42,858 bases of DNA from Flavobacteriaceae bacterium UBA6231 (GCA_002441545.1 DJWL01000011.1:1-42858); one strand, 5' to 3'; shown: positions 33,340-42,018, counted from the stretch's first letter. Translations and numbers: made by a program. Notes: generated from the sequence alone by a model not told the origin.

Positions 33340-33368
33340 AATCCGATACCTTTGTGTCGGATTTTTTT
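33340..33368 (+). terminator. terminator after nqrF
   Basis: AATCCGATA pairs with TGTCGGATT (one G-T pair) around six bases, followed by seven T in all. The next gene starts 18 bases later and so may have reduced readthrough expression. Confidence 0.75.
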
Positions 33369-33386
33369 ATGTAATAACGTTTAAAA

Positions 33387-33764
33387 ATGAGCAGACCACT
33401 TACAAAGCAAGAAATGCATTATTTGGCCATGAACATTGTAGGAAAAGATTTGGAAGCCAAAGGCTATCAATTTATTGCCATTAACAGCCAGTTAAAAAAG
33501 AACCCGCAGTTTGTATGTGTTGACAAAAACAATGTTCGCTTTTTTGTGGTCGTAAAAGTGGTTGGCATTTCTCAATATCACATTCCTTATGATGTTATTT
33601 GGATGGAAACCATCAAACTGCACGCCCAAAAAAACAAGGCCAAAGTCCTGTTTGCAAATGTGGGATTGGGCCACGCCGACAATAAGGATTTAATGCCTTG
33701 CTTGAATGAACCATATTTGCTCCAATATGAAGGTTTGGAACTTTTGGATGTGGATCAAAATTAA
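33387..33764 (+). CDS. small uncharacterised protein linked to the nqr operon
   Basis: 125 aa, no signal peptide or membrane helix. Sequence such as GKDLEAKGYQFIAINSQLKK, NPQFVCVDKNNVRFFVVVK and HAQKNKAKVLFANVGLGHAD suggests a compact alpha/beta protein resembling the restriction-endonuclease-like fold, but the acidic pair needed for nuclease activity is not evident (FFVVVK in place of an E-x-K). It follows nqrF in Flavobacteria in my recollection and is sometimes mislabelled as subunit F. Function unknown; a role with Na+-NQR is only suggested by position. Confidence 0.78.
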   Translation: MSRPLTKQEMHYLAMNIVGKDLEAKGYQFIAINSQLKKNPQFVCVDKNNVRFFVVVKVVGISQYHIPYDVIWMETIKLHAQKNKAKVLFANVGLGHADNKDLMPCLNEPYLLQYEGLELLDVDQN

Positions 33765-33793
33765 ATCACCCCCCATACCCATAATAACCTAAC

Positions 33794-33825
33794 AAAAAAA
33801 GCACGCCGTTGGGCGTGCTTTTTAT
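33794..33825. terminator. bidirectional terminator between 33764 and the OmpA gene
   Basis: GCACGCC pairs with GGCGTGC around GTTG, flanked by seven A on the left and five T on the right. It serves both converging genes. Confidence 0.9.
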
Positions 33826-33843
33826 TATAAAACAAGCTATCAA

Positions 33844-34683
33844 TTACTCAACTTTACTTTCAAGTAATTTGAAAAATTGATCTAATTTTGGCATTAAAAC
33901 AATACGTGTTCTTCTGTTTTTAGCTCTTCCTTCAACAGTTGCATTGGTATCCAACGGCATATATTCGCTTCTTCCTGCGGCAACCAAACGTTGTGGCTCA
34001 ATATTAAAGTCGTTTTGTAAAACCCTGATTACAGAGGTTGAACGTTTAACACTTAAATCCCAGTTGTCTTTCATGTCTGAAGTGCTGATCGGCATATTAT
34101 CCGTATAACCTTCAACCATAACCTCCAATTCAGGTTGTGCCCCAATAACATCGGCCACTTTTTTCAATACGCGTTTTGCATCGCTTGAAATTACGTGACT
34201 TCCGCTTTTGAACAATAATTTGTCGGCAATTGAAATGTAAACCACCGTTTTTTCAACGTTTACCTGAATGTCTTCATCACTAAAGCCATCTTTCAACACA
34301 CTTTTTAATTTAAACCCTAAAGCCAAATTCATAGAATCTCTTTGGGTGATTGCTTTTTGAATATATTGGATATATTCATCTTTTTTACCCATTTGAGTCA
34401 ATGTTTCTTTGATACTTTCTGAAGCAGATTTAGATAAAACAGTCAAGTTTTCAACATATTCCAATGTTTTCTCCTTGTCTTTTTTCAAATCAGCCACTTG
34501 TTGATTCAAAGCATTCAATCTGCTTTCACTTTCAATTCTACATTTCATTAATTCAGCTTTGGTATCAACCAGTTCCGAACTCTTCATGTTGTAATTATTT
34601 TCCATTTCCGTGTACTTCTTTTGAGAAACACATGAAGTTAAAAAAATAGATGCCAAAAGCATCAAAATTCCGATTTTCTTCAT
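33844..34683 (-). CDS. OmpA-family peptidoglycan-binding lipoprotein
   Basis: 279 aa with a lipobox (LASIFLTSC, cysteine 18). A helical coiled-coil of about residues 20-120 (YTEMENNYNMKSSELVDTKA and LNQQVADLKKDKEKTLEYVE) leads to a C-terminal OmpA/MotB domain: LLFKSGSHVISSDAKRVLKK, VEGYTDNMPISTSDMKDNWD, LSVKRSTSVIRVL, AAGRSEYMPL and the late RAKNRRTRIVL. The D and R residues that hold diaminopimelate are present (YTDN, NRRTRI). It tethers the outer membrane to peptidoglycan. TACTTTTG on the same strand forms a candidate promoter 36 bases upstream. Confidence 0.93.
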   Translation of the reverse strand: MKKIGILMLLASIFLTSCVSQKKYTEMENNYNMKSSELVDTKAELMKCRIESESRLNALNQQVADLKKDKEKTLEYVENLTVLSKSASESIKETLTQMGKKDEYIQYIQKAITQRDSMNLALGFKLKSVLKDGFSDEDIQVNVEKTVVYISIADKLLFKSGSHVISSDAKRVLKKVADVIGAQPELEVMVEGYTDNMPISTSDMKDNWDLSVKRSTSVIRVLQNDFNIEPQRLVAAGRSEYMPLDTNATVEGRAKNRRTRIVLMPKLDQFFKLLESKVE

Positions 34684-34718
34684 AATTTTAAATTAATTTA
34701 ATTGTTTTTAGTGTGAAA

Positions 34719-34726
34719 CAAAAGTA
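34719..34726 (-). promoter_or_regulatory. candidate -7 box (TACTTTTG) for the OmpA lipoprotein gene
   Basis: On the minus strand TACTTTTG matches TAnnTTTG, 36 bases before the ATG at 34683. The -33 region is not clear. Confidence 0.4.
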
Positions 34727-34840
34727 AATAAAACTAGGTATCGATTCTTAAATTATAATTAATTTATGATATTTTTAAGAATAAATAAAACTTTATATTT
34801 ACCGTCTAATTTCATTAATAATTCAATAACAGTTAAAGTT

Positions 34841-35827
34841 ATGAAAAATTGTCTACTTCTGCTCTTTTTATTGGGATTTATTTCCTGCGGAAATCAGGAA
34901 AGTGAGCTAAAAATACTAGAGGGAAACGCTATAGGAACCACCTTTACAATTCGATATCTGGATGCAGGAAGCAACAATTATGAAACCAAAATAGACAGTT
35001 TAATTGCTGCCATAAACAAATCGGCTTCCACTTATATCCCAACTTCAGATCTTTCAAAAATAAATATAGGCGATACCACTGTTTTGGCTGATGCAAATTT
35101 ACAGCAGGTTTTTACAAAATCAGCAAAGATATTTAAAGAAACTGAGGGTGCTTTTGACCCAACAGTAGGAATTTTGGTAAACGCCTGGGGATTTGGTCCC
35201 GAAAAACCTATTGAAAATCTAGATTCCTTAAAAGTGCAAGAATTATTAAAATTTGTGGGTTTTGATAAAGTACAGCTAGAAAACGGAAAAATAAAAAAAT
35301 TATATCCGGAAATTTATTTGGATTTTAATGCCATCGCAAAAGGCTATCTGGTTGATATGGTGAGCCGCATGTTCGAAAAAAACGGCGTCGCAAATTATAT
35401 GGTTGAAATTGGCGGCGAAATTAGGGCAAGAGGCAAAAATGAAAAAGGCACGCCTTGGAAAATAGCCATTGAAAATCCGAATACCGACGGAAGTCGATCT
35501 TTTGCCACCATAATTGAACTTAAAGATGAATCCATTGCCACTTCCGGAAATTACCGGAAATTCAAAGTTAAAGAAGACGGCACAAAATATGTGCACACCA
35601 TAAATCCGAAAACAGGATTTGCCAAAGAAAGCAATTTGCTGAGCGCATCGGTGATTTCAAAATCGGATTGTGCCGATGTTGACGCTTATGCCACAGCTTT
35701 TATGGAAATGGGATTTGAGAAATCCAAAATATTTTTAAAAAGACATCCCGAATTAAAAGCCTTTCTGATTTATGTAGATGAAAAAGGTGAAATGCAGACT
35801 TATAAATCCGACAATTTCGACAATTAA
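34841..35827 (+). CDS. apbE: FAD:protein FMN transferase (ApbE), lipoprotein
   Basis: Transfers FMN from FAD to a threonine of target proteins, in this organism most plausibly NqrB and NqrC. The start at 34841 gives a lipoprotein signal MKNCLLLLFLLGFISC; an upstream ATG at 34766 would add 25 residues before it. Family motifs: GTTFTIRYLDAG, EGAFDPTVGILVNAWGFGPE, LDFNAIAKGYLVDMVSRM, MVEIGGEIRARG, KYVHTINPKTGFAK and DVDAYATAFMEMGFEK. The aspartate/threonine Mg2+ site region and the H-x3-P-x-TG loop are intact. It lies 1.5 kb after nqrF, on the same strand but past the OmpA gene. Confidence 0.95.
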   Translation: MKNCLLLLFLLGFISCGNQESELKILEGNAIGTTFTIRYLDAGSNNYETKIDSLIAAINKSASTYIPTSDLSKINIGDTTVLADANLQQVFTKSAKIFKETEGAFDPTVGILVNAWGFGPEKPIENLDSLKVQELLKFVGFDKVQLENGKIKKLYPEIYLDFNAIAKGYLVDMVSRMFEKNGVANYMVEIGGEIRARGKNEKGTPWKIAIENPNTDGSRSFATIIELKDESIATSGNYRKFKVKEDGTKYVHTINPKTGFAKESNLLSASVISKSDCADVDAYATAFMEMGFEKSKIFLKRHPELKAFLIYVDEKGEMQTYKSDNFDN

Positions 35828-35828
35828 G

Positions 35829-35885
35829 AAGTGCCTAAAGTACTTGGAGTGCCTAAAGTGCACTAAAGTTTTTAAAGTGAGTTAA
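35829..35885 (+). repeat. short degenerate direct repeats (AGTGCCTAAAGT) after apbE
   Basis: AGTGCCTAAAGT occurs at 35830-35841 and 35848-35859, with a derivative GCACTAAAGT to 35869 and TTAAAGTGAGTTAAA after it. It starts two bases after the apbE stop. Similar families of short AT-rich repeats are often seen between flavobacterial genes. Confidence 0.7.
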
Positions 35886-35941
35886 ATTAAAACAACTCTA
35901 AACATTCCAAATTCGAGGCTTGATTAATTATAACAATTAAT

Positions 35942-36706
35942 TTATTTATAACAAACAGGCAAAATTTCGTTTTTCGTTAAACAGTATTTTTCAATGAGTT
36001 CCGAAGAAATTTTTTCTGAATAATTAACTTCTTCCACCTTAAAACCAACGGCACGCAAACGGTCAAAATAATCTTTGCCATAAACACGAACGTGGTCATA
36101 TTGCCCAAAATGTTTGGTGCGCTCTTCAGCATTGGTAATAGAAAAATCTTCATAGGTTTTTTCTCGGCCTAAATCTTGCGGAATTTGAAAAATCCCCATT
36201 CCGCCGGGTTTTAAAACTCGGTACAATTCGCTCATTGCTTTTTTATCATCCTCAATATGCTCCAAAACATGGTTGCAAAAAATGACATCAAAGGTATTTT
36301 CATCAAAAGGTAAATCACAGATATCCGCTTTTACATCAACAATGGGAGAATATAAATCGGCTGTTAAATAATCTAAATTCTCAAGGTTTTTAAACCGTTT
36401 TAAAAAACATTGCTCAGGCGCAATGTGCAAAACCTTTTTTGGTGCCGCAAAAAAATTGGTTTCATTTTTCAAATACAGCCAAAGCAATCTGTGCCGCTCC
36501 AGCGAAAGTGTGCCTGGCGCCAACGCGTTTTTACGCTGCTTTCCGTAGCCGTAAGGCAAAAACTTTCTGAAACTTTTGCCGTCAATTGGATCGGTAAAGC
36601 GAGAACCTTTTAAATAAATTGCCAAGAACGGACTTACCCAATAACTCGCTTTTATAAGTATTGGTCGCGGTATTTCATTGAGTATGAATTTGAATAATCC
36701 TTCCAC
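35942..36706 (-). CDS. class I SAM-dependent methyltransferase
   Basis: 254 aa. A helical basic N-terminal region of about 90 residues (KASYWVSPFLAIYLKGSRFT) precedes a methyltransferase-11-like fold: VLHIAPEQCFLKRFKNLENL (motif I, weakly GxGxG-like), YLTADLYSPIVDVKADICDL and DVIFCNHVLEHIEDDKKAMS (motif II/post-I), then LYRVLKPGGMGIFQIP. The substrate is unknown; a glycan or lipid is plausible. The start is a GTG at 36704-36706 directly following the cupin stop with no gap; no in-frame ATG lies early in the protein. Confidence 0.85.
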   Translation of the reverse strand: MEGLFKFILNEIPRPILIKASYWVSPFLAIYLKGSRFTDPIDGKSFRKFLPYGYGKQRKNALAPGTLSLERHRLLWLYLKNETNFFAAPKKVLHIAPEQCFLKRFKNLENLDYLTADLYSPIVDVKADICDLPFDENTFDVIFCNHVLEHIEDDKKAMSELYRVLKPGGMGIFQIPQDLGREKTYEDFSITNAEERTKHFGQYDHVRVYGKDYFDRLRAVGFKVEEVNYSEKISSELIEKYCLTKNEILPVCYK

Positions 36707-37024
36707 TTATTTATAGTCTTCCCTAGTTGGAGAAAAAACGTCAGTCACTTTGCAATTTGTTAATGCCTTGCCGCTATGAACTATATTTGAAGGAATGTTG
36801 GCAATCATTCCCGCTTCCAAAACTGTAGTGACACCATCAATAAGCATTTCCAGTTTTCCCTCAATTACTTGGGTTGTCTGTTCGTGAATATGGGCATGTT
36901 CAGGCAACAAAGAACCTTCTTGAATCTCCCAAAAAGCAATGGTGAAATTATTTGTATGAAAAAAACGTCCGTTAAAACCTTTGATGATTTCTTTCTGTTC
37001 AATTTTGGAAATATCCTGAATCAT
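36707..37024 (-). CDS. small cupin-domain protein
   Basis: 105 aa from the ATG at 37024; a longer in-frame ATG at 37090 would run into map, so the short form is preferred. A single cupin barrel: motif 1 PEHAHIHEQTTQVIEGKLEM gives H-x-H-x4-(E/Q)-x6-G with metal-binding histidines, and motif 2 IPSNIVHSGKALTNCKVTDV supplies the third histidine, followed by the tail VFSPTREDY. Small cupins of this kind bind a metal and often a sugar or other small ligand. It lies between map (10-base gap) and the methyltransferase (no gap). Confidence 0.85.
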   Translation of the reverse strand: MIQDISKIEQKEIIKGFNGRFFHTNNFTIAFWEIQEGSLLPEHAHIHEQTTQVIEGKLEMLIDGVTTVLEAGMIANIPSNIVHSGKALTNCKVTDVFSPTREDYK

Positions 37025-37034
37025 TTGATTTGAC

Positions 37035-37844
37035 CTAAATTTTCTGTTTAAACTCATTTTCTTCATCACTTTCAATTCCCAAAGCCTCATAAATATAGCT
37101 AAAAGTAGAAAGTATCTCAGGTTTTCCGTTTATAATGGCAACATCGTGCTCAAAATGCGCACTTGGTTTGCCGTCTTTAGTTAAAATGGTCCAGCCATCT
37201 TTTAATTGATTAATTTGGTGCGTTCCCAAGTTCACCATAGGTTCTATGGCAACCACCATTCCTTCCGTAAATTTTTTACCTCTTCCCCTGAATCCATAAT
37301 TTGGCATTTCGGGATCTTCATGCATTTCCTTTCCCAATCCGTGCCCAACCAATTCCCTAACAATTCCGTAACCGTGCTTTTCACAATAATGTTGAATGGC
37401 ATAACCCACATCACCAACCCTGTTACCGGCTTTAAACTCACGGATTCCCATATACAAGCTTTCTTTGGTTATTTTCAACAATTTTTTGGTTTCCTCGGCA
37501 ACTTCCCCAACTTCAAAAGTATAGGCGTGATCACCGTAAAATCCGTTTTTTAAAGCACCGCAATCTATAGAAATAATATCGCCTTCCTGCAATGGTTTAT
37601 CGTTTGGAATTCCGTGAACAATTTGGGCATTGGGACTCATGCATAAAGCATTTGGAAAACCGTACATTCCTAAAAAACCTGGAAAAGCACCTTGGTCTCT
37701 TATAAACTCGTCGGCCAATTTATCTAAATATAACGTGGTAACGCCTGGTTTTACTTCTTTCGCCAAAATCCCTAAAGTTTTTGACACGATCAGGGCGCTT
37801 TCACGCATCAGTTCAATTTCGGCTCTCGTTTTAAGTTTTATCAT
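37035..37844 (-). CDS. map: methionine aminopeptidase, type I
   Basis: Removes the N-terminal methionine from nascent proteins; cytoplasmic and essential in most bacteria. The start at 37844 gives a 269-aa enzyme beginning MIKLKTRAEIELMRESALIV, the standard form; a longer frame from 37973 has no family support. Metal ligands: D and D in SIDCGALKNGFYGDHAYTFE, H in LVGHGLGKEMHEDPEMPNYG, E in VVAIEPMVNLG and E in SAHFEHDVAI. A TACCTTTG -7 box lies 22 bases upstream. Followed by the cupin and methyltransferase genes in one probable operon. Confidence 0.96.
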   Translation of the reverse strand: MIKLKTRAEIELMRESALIVSKTLGILAKEVKPGVTTLYLDKLADEFIRDQGAFPGFLGMYGFPNALCMSPNAQIVHGIPNDKPLQEGDIISIDCGALKNGFYGDHAYTFEVGEVAEETKKLLKITKESLYMGIREFKAGNRVGDVGYAIQHYCEKHGYGIVRELVGHGLGKEMHEDPEMPNYGFRGRGKKFTEGMVVAIEPMVNLGTHQINQLKDGWTILTKDGKPSAHFEHDVAIINGKPEILSTFSYIYEALGIESDEENEFKQKI

Positions 37845-37865
37845 TTTATCATAAAATTTATGCTG

Positions 37866-37873
37866 CAAAGGTA
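37866..37873 (-). promoter_or_regulatory. candidate -7 box (TACCTTTG) for map
   Basis: On the minus strand TACCTTTG matches TAnnTTTG, 21 bases before the map ATG at 37844, leaving a short leader. This also supports the 37844 start over 37973. Confidence 0.5.
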
Positions 37874-38002
37874 CTTCAAAAAAATAATTTTTATACTTGA
37901 TTTTTCTGAAAAAACCCTTCATCAAAAAATAGTCCAAAAAATGATTTAAAACAGTTTTTTTAGCTAAAATCAATTGTACATTTGACCAAAATTATTTGAT
38001 TG

Positions 38003-39280
38003 ATGATTATGTATAAAGCCGTTAGCGCAGCAGAAGCTGTAAAAATAATAAAATCACACGACAGAATATATATTCAAGCGGCGGCCGCAGCACCACAAGA
38101 ATTGATTAATGCCATGGCGGCGCGACACGAAGAACTTCGTGGCGTAGAAGTTTGTCACTTGCACACCGAAGGTGAAGCGCCTTACGCCGACCCAAAATAC
38201 AAAGACAGTTTTCACGTTAATTCGCTTTTTATAGGCGCAAACGTGCGCCATACCCTAAAAGCGGGCAATGGTTCTTACACACCGGTATTTTTAAGTGAAG
38301 TTCCCAATTTATTTAAACGAAATATCCTTCCTGTTGATGTAGCCCTGATCCAGGTTTCTACACCCGACAAGCACGGTTATTGTTCTCTTGGGGTTTCGCT
38401 GGAAGCCACTTTGGCGGTTATAGACAATGCAAAGCACGTAATTGCCCAAATAAACGAGCAAATGCCACGGGTTCACGGCGAAGGCATCATTCATATTTCT
38501 GAACTGGATACTTTTGTTGAAGTAAATCTGCCCATTCACCAGCATACTTTGGCAGAACCAACACCCACAGAAGATAAAATTGGCGGTTTTATTGCTGAAT
38601 TGATTGAAGACAGAAGTACCTTGCAAATGGGTATTGGAAGCATTCCAAATGCGGTTTTGCATAAATTGGGAAATCACAAAGATTTAGGTTTGCATACCGA
38701 AATGTTTTCCGATGGCGTTATTGATTTGATTTTAAAAGATGTCATTAACGGAAATTATAAAGGCGTAAATGCAGGAAGGGCTTTGGCCACATTTTTAATG
38801 GGATCCAAACGCTTATACGATTATGTGGATGACAATCCGTTTGTTGAATTGCGATCATGCAATTACGTGAATGATGTTTCCGTAATCAAGCAAAACCCTA
38901 AAATGATTTCGATAAATTCGGCGATTCAAGTTGATTTAACCGGACAAGTTTGTGCCGATTCTATTGGAACAAGATTGTATTCAGGCGTTGGCGGACAAAT
39001 GGATTTTATAAGAGGCGCCAGTTTAAGCGAAGGCGGAAAAGCCATTATCGCCATACCGTCAATGACAGAAAAAGGAATTAGCCGCATTGTCCCATTTTTA
39101 AATAAAGGTGCGGGAGTTGTAACCACCAGAGCACACGTTCAATATATTGTTAGCGAATATGGCGTTGCCAATTTATATGGAAAAACCATTAAACAACGGG
39201 TAAAAGAACTGGTAAAAATTGCGCATCCCGATCATAGGGAAGCCATTGAAAAAGAATTTTTTGAAACTACCGGAATGTAA
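38003..39280 (+). CDS. acetyl-CoA hydrolase/transferase family (4-hydroxybutyrate CoA-transferase type)
   Basis: 425 aa from the ATG at 38003; the start MYKAVSA at 38009 is also possible and fits relatives equally well. Two tandem CoA-transferase domains. Domain 1: GVEVCHLHTEGEAPYADPKY, then HGYCSLGVSLEATLAVID. Domain 2 holds LQMGIGSIPNAVLHKLGNHK and the active-site glutamate in LHTEMFSDGVIDL, which would form the glutamyl-CoA thioester. The family tail TTRAHVQYIVSEYGVANLYG is present. It exchanges CoA between an acyl-CoA and a free acid, or hydrolyses acetyl-CoA; substrate not decided. Divergent from map. Confidence 0.9.
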   Translation: MIMYKAVSAAEAVKIIKSHDRIYIQAAAAAPQELINAMAARHEELRGVEVCHLHTEGEAPYADPKYKDSFHVNSLFIGANVRHTLKAGNGSYTPVFLSEVPNLFKRNILPVDVALIQVSTPDKHGYCSLGVSLEATLAVIDNAKHVIAQINEQMPRVHGEGIIHISELDTFVEVNLPIHQHTLAEPTPTEDKIGGFIAELIEDRSTLQMGIGSIPNAVLHKLGNHKDLGLHTEMFSDGVIDLILKDVINGNYKGVNAGRALATFLMGSKRLYDYVDDNPFVELRSCNYVNDVSVIKQNPKMISINSAIQVDLTGQVCADSIGTRLYSGVGGQMDFIRGASLSEGGKAIIAIPSMTEKGISRIVPFLNKGAGVVTTRAHVQYIVSEYGVANLYGKTIKQRVKELVKIAHPDHREAIEKEFFETTGM

Positions 39281-39305
39281 AAAATAACCCAAAGACGAAA
39301 AAAGT

Positions 39306-39341
39306 CGGGATTTCAATTATAGAAATTCCGGTTTTTTTTTG
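39306..39341. terminator. terminator between CoA-transferase and remB
   Basis: CGGGATTTC and GAAATTCCG pair (one G-T) around seven bases, with T-runs downstream on both strands. It serves both converging genes. Confidence 0.75.
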
Positions 39342-39362
39342 ATTTGATTTTGTATGATCGTC

Positions 39363-41432
39363 TTAAAAATCAAAATACCAATTGAATACATCGGTTTTCA
39401 ATCCGAAGGAAATCCAGGTGGAATTTGATGCGGAAAAACCTTTGGCCGGCGCTGTTGGATCAAATTTTCTATAGTTTAAACCGCCAAATAATTTTAAATT
39501 GGTGGCAGGATTCACCAAATAACCCAACTGCAAATCGCCTATAAAAACATTGGCTACATTTCCCTGACCAATCTTATTGCCATAATCTGAAACCCGATCA
39601 TCATTATCAGCAAAAATATCGCCTCCATAACTTTTGGTATCTGTTCCGTCAACAAAATCAAATCCTTTTTTGCCAACCACTATTTTTGCGTTTGCAAACC
39701 AGCGGTTTTTGGTGTAATTCATAATTCCGACCGCTTCCCTAAAATTAGCACCCCATAAATGCGCCAACGGTTGGTTGTTATGTCCAAAATTATAATTCAA
39801 TTCATCATGGGAATAGGTATAAGGGCGCACCGCATTGAATTCGGCCTGCAAGAACAAATTTTCCACATGAAATGCATTGTAATATTTTACGCCAAACTGC
39901 GCGCCAAATTTATTGGCCCACCAGCCATTGCTTTTGGTCATTTCGCTTACCCTAAAATCGTCTAGCAAAAATTGGGAATAAAATGTAATCGCTTTCATTT
40001 TGTATTTTAAACTAAGTCCGAGCGTTGTATTTCCCGCTCTTGAACCAGTGGCAAACTCCACTGCGGAATAAAAGATGAGCGGATTTACATAAGTGATGTC
40101 GAAACCTCTGTCGTTTGCATCATCCCAAATAACCGCTTCAAACAATCCGATATTGAATTTTTTTGTGACGTTCCAATCCAAATAATGCATCGCCATATAT
40201 TTTTGTTTGTAAGCGCCGTCAACCGTCAATTCAGGTCTTACGTCCTGCATCCACATAAAAAAATTGGTGTATTTTATCTTCCAAAAATTGGCGGAAATTT
40301 TAAAATACGGATAAGGTGATGCCACATCCGACAGAAATAAAGAACGATATCCATCGCCTATAAAATTTTTGCCGCGACCAAACTGAAAGTTTAAATGATT
40401 GCTCGGCGTATAGGAAATATAAGCTTCCGCGACCGGATAATCATAAGCATCTTCCTGAAATGGTTTGGCAATACCGCGTCCGGGAATGATTGCCGGATTT
40501 CCGCCGGATGGTTTTATGGATTCGGCATATTCGTTTACATAATTGGCAAACCGGCCCTGACTTTCATAAAAACTCGTTGAAAAACTTAGCGTTTTGCCAA
40601 TTGCGCCGTTTACCTGAATGGCACGTGTGTTGTTGTACGTTTTAACGCCTTCACTGTCTTTCCCCAATTGCAAATCGACCATTGGGTTGATGGTAAACCA
40701 AAAATCTTTTCCCTGAATATACACCATATGTTCATTGAACAATTTGCGGCCAAACCAAGTCGATTTTGGCGTGATTAACTTGTTTTTCAATGCATCCAAA
40801 TCCACATATTCGCGAACTTCATTGTACAAATACGGCTTTACGGCCGTATGAGAATTGCCGGCATCGTTTAAATAGGCATCATAAGCATTGTAAGTTGTAT
40901 GCGTAAAAGGAATTTGTAATTCGCTCTTGTGCTCTGGAAACAACGTGATTTTTGGTTCATCAAGCGTTAAATCTTCCTGTTTCTTAGGAAGTGCTTCTGC
41001 CACAAGAACTTCTTTTTGGGTAATTTCATCTTCCGCATTGTCTTCCAAAGGAATTTTTAAAGGAAAAACAAACTGCATTTCTATTGCGTGGTTGTTATAT
41101 TTTGCCGGCGTAATTGTTGGCAGTGTTGCAAAAACGCGTTCAATTTCGGCCTTTAATTCTTTGTAGGGAGAATTTGCATAAATCACTTTAAAATTTCCTG
41201 TTGCATCCACTAAAAAAATAATATTGGTGGTTGCTTTATATTGGTCTTTATTTAAAGTTTCAGGAATCTTGAATTCTGCAATCACTGCATTTTTGAGCTG
41301 ATTTCTGAAACAAGTCTGCAATTCAGCAATAACAGCGGTGTCGCATGCTTCAAAAACAGGGTATTTTTCTATTTGGGAAAATCCGGAAATGGAAGTAAGC
41401 AACAGCAGAAAACTTAAAAATAGTTTGTTCAT
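39363..41432 (-). CDS. remB: gliding motility protein RemB-like outer-membrane protein
   Basis: 689 aa with signal peptide MNKLFLSFLLLLTSISGFSQ. Residues ~40-135 resemble a TonB-C/energy-transducer domain (TTNIIFLVDATGNFKVIYAN; AEIERVFATLPTITPAKYNN). After a linker of about 60 residues with acidic and proline residues comes a large barrel of ~450 residues: STSFYESQGRFANYVNEYAE, FQFGRGKNFIGDGYRSLFLS, YFKISANFWKIKYTNFFMWM and FEAVIWDDANDRGFDITYVN, similar to Wzi-type capsule-assembly barrels, ending in FNWYFDF. RemB supports gliding in F. johnsoniae. It is co-directional with the upstream acetyltransferase, six bases apart. Confidence 0.85.
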   Translation of the reverse strand: MNKLFLSFLLLLTSISGFSQIEKYPVFEACDTAVIAELQTCFRNQLKNAVIAEFKIPETLNKDQYKATTNIIFLVDATGNFKVIYANSPYKELKAEIERVFATLPTITPAKYNNHAIEMQFVFPLKIPLEDNAEDEITQKEVLVAEALPKKQEDLTLDEPKITLFPEHKSELQIPFTHTTYNAYDAYLNDAGNSHTAVKPYLYNEVREYVDLDALKNKLITPKSTWFGRKLFNEHMVYIQGKDFWFTINPMVDLQLGKDSEGVKTYNNTRAIQVNGAIGKTLSFSTSFYESQGRFANYVNEYAESIKPSGGNPAIIPGRGIAKPFQEDAYDYPVAEAYISYTPSNHLNFQFGRGKNFIGDGYRSLFLSDVASPYPYFKISANFWKIKYTNFFMWMQDVRPELTVDGAYKQKYMAMHYLDWNVTKKFNIGLFEAVIWDDANDRGFDITYVNPLIFYSAVEFATGSRAGNTTLGLSLKYKMKAITFYSQFLLDDFRVSEMTKSNGWWANKFGAQFGVKYYNAFHVENLFLQAEFNAVRPYTYSHDELNYNFGHNNQPLAHLWGANFREAVGIMNYTKNRWFANAKIVVGKKGFDFVDGTDTKSYGGDIFADNDDRVSDYGNKIGQGNVANVFIGDLQLGYLVNPATNLKLFGGLNYRKFDPTAPAKGFSASNSTWISFGLKTDVFNWYFDF

Positions 41433-41438
41433 TATAAA

Positions 41439-42017
41439 TTATTTCGAGATTTTTTGAACTTCAGTATTTTTTAATTGGTACTTCTCGCCACTTTCAACAC
41501 AAGTTGCGAATCCGTTTTCATCAAAATTTAAACGATGCCCGTATTCACTGATCCAGCCAATTTGTTTTGAAGGATTCCCAACAACCAAAGCATACGGCAA
41601 CACCCGTTTTGTAACAACGGCACCCGCGCCAACTAAGGCATATTCGCCAATTTCATTGCCGCAAATAATGGTGGCATTTGCGCCAATGCTAGCGCCTTTT
41701 TTTACCAAAGTTTCCTGATATTCATCTTTTCTGATAATGGCGCTTCTCGGATTTATGACATTGGTAAATACCATACTCGGACCCAAAAAAACATCATCTT
41801 CACAAATAACGCCCGAATAAATGGAAACATTGTTTTGGACTTTTACGTTTTTGCCTAAAACCACGCGTGGTGAAACAACTACATTTTGGCCAATATTACA
41901 GTTTTCGCCAATTTTCGAATTGGGCATAATATGGCTGAAATGCCATATTTTAGTGCCTTTTCCAATTTCACAGCCCTCATCTATAACGGCGGTTTCATGT
42001 GCGAAATAATCTGCCAT
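41439..42017 (-). CDS. left-handed beta-helix sugar N-acetyltransferase (WbpD/WlbB type)
   Basis: 192 aa from the ATG at 42017, one base after the deoC stop; in-frame ATGs at 42032 and 42053 would overlap deoC and precede the family start. Hexapeptide repeats are clear from the N-terminus: AVIDEGCEIGKGTKIWHFSH, KIGENCNIGQNVVVSPRVVL and DVFLGPSMVFTNVINPRSAI, then VKKGASIGANATIICGNEIG and GAGAVVTKRVLPYALVVGNP. Relatives acetylate the 3-amino group of UDP-2,3-diamino-2,3-dideoxyglucuronate in surface-glycan synthesis. The exact sugar is inferred. The C-terminus adds a short Cys-containing tail (FATCVESGEKYQL). It lies between deoC and remB in one transcript. Confidence 0.88.
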   Translation of the reverse strand: MADYFAHETAVIDEGCEIGKGTKIWHFSHIMPNSKIGENCNIGQNVVVSPRVVLGKNVKVQNNVSIYSGVICEDDVFLGPSMVFTNVINPRSAIIRKDEYQETLVKKGASIGANATIICGNEIGEYALVGAGAVVTKRVLPYALVVGNPSKQIGWISEYGHRLNFDENGFATCVESGEKYQLKNTEVQKISK

Positions 42018-42018
42018 G

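Noticed and set aside
37206..37553. A 115-codon frame antisense to map
   Set aside because: It lies wholly inside the conserved map coding region and its length comes from map codon use.
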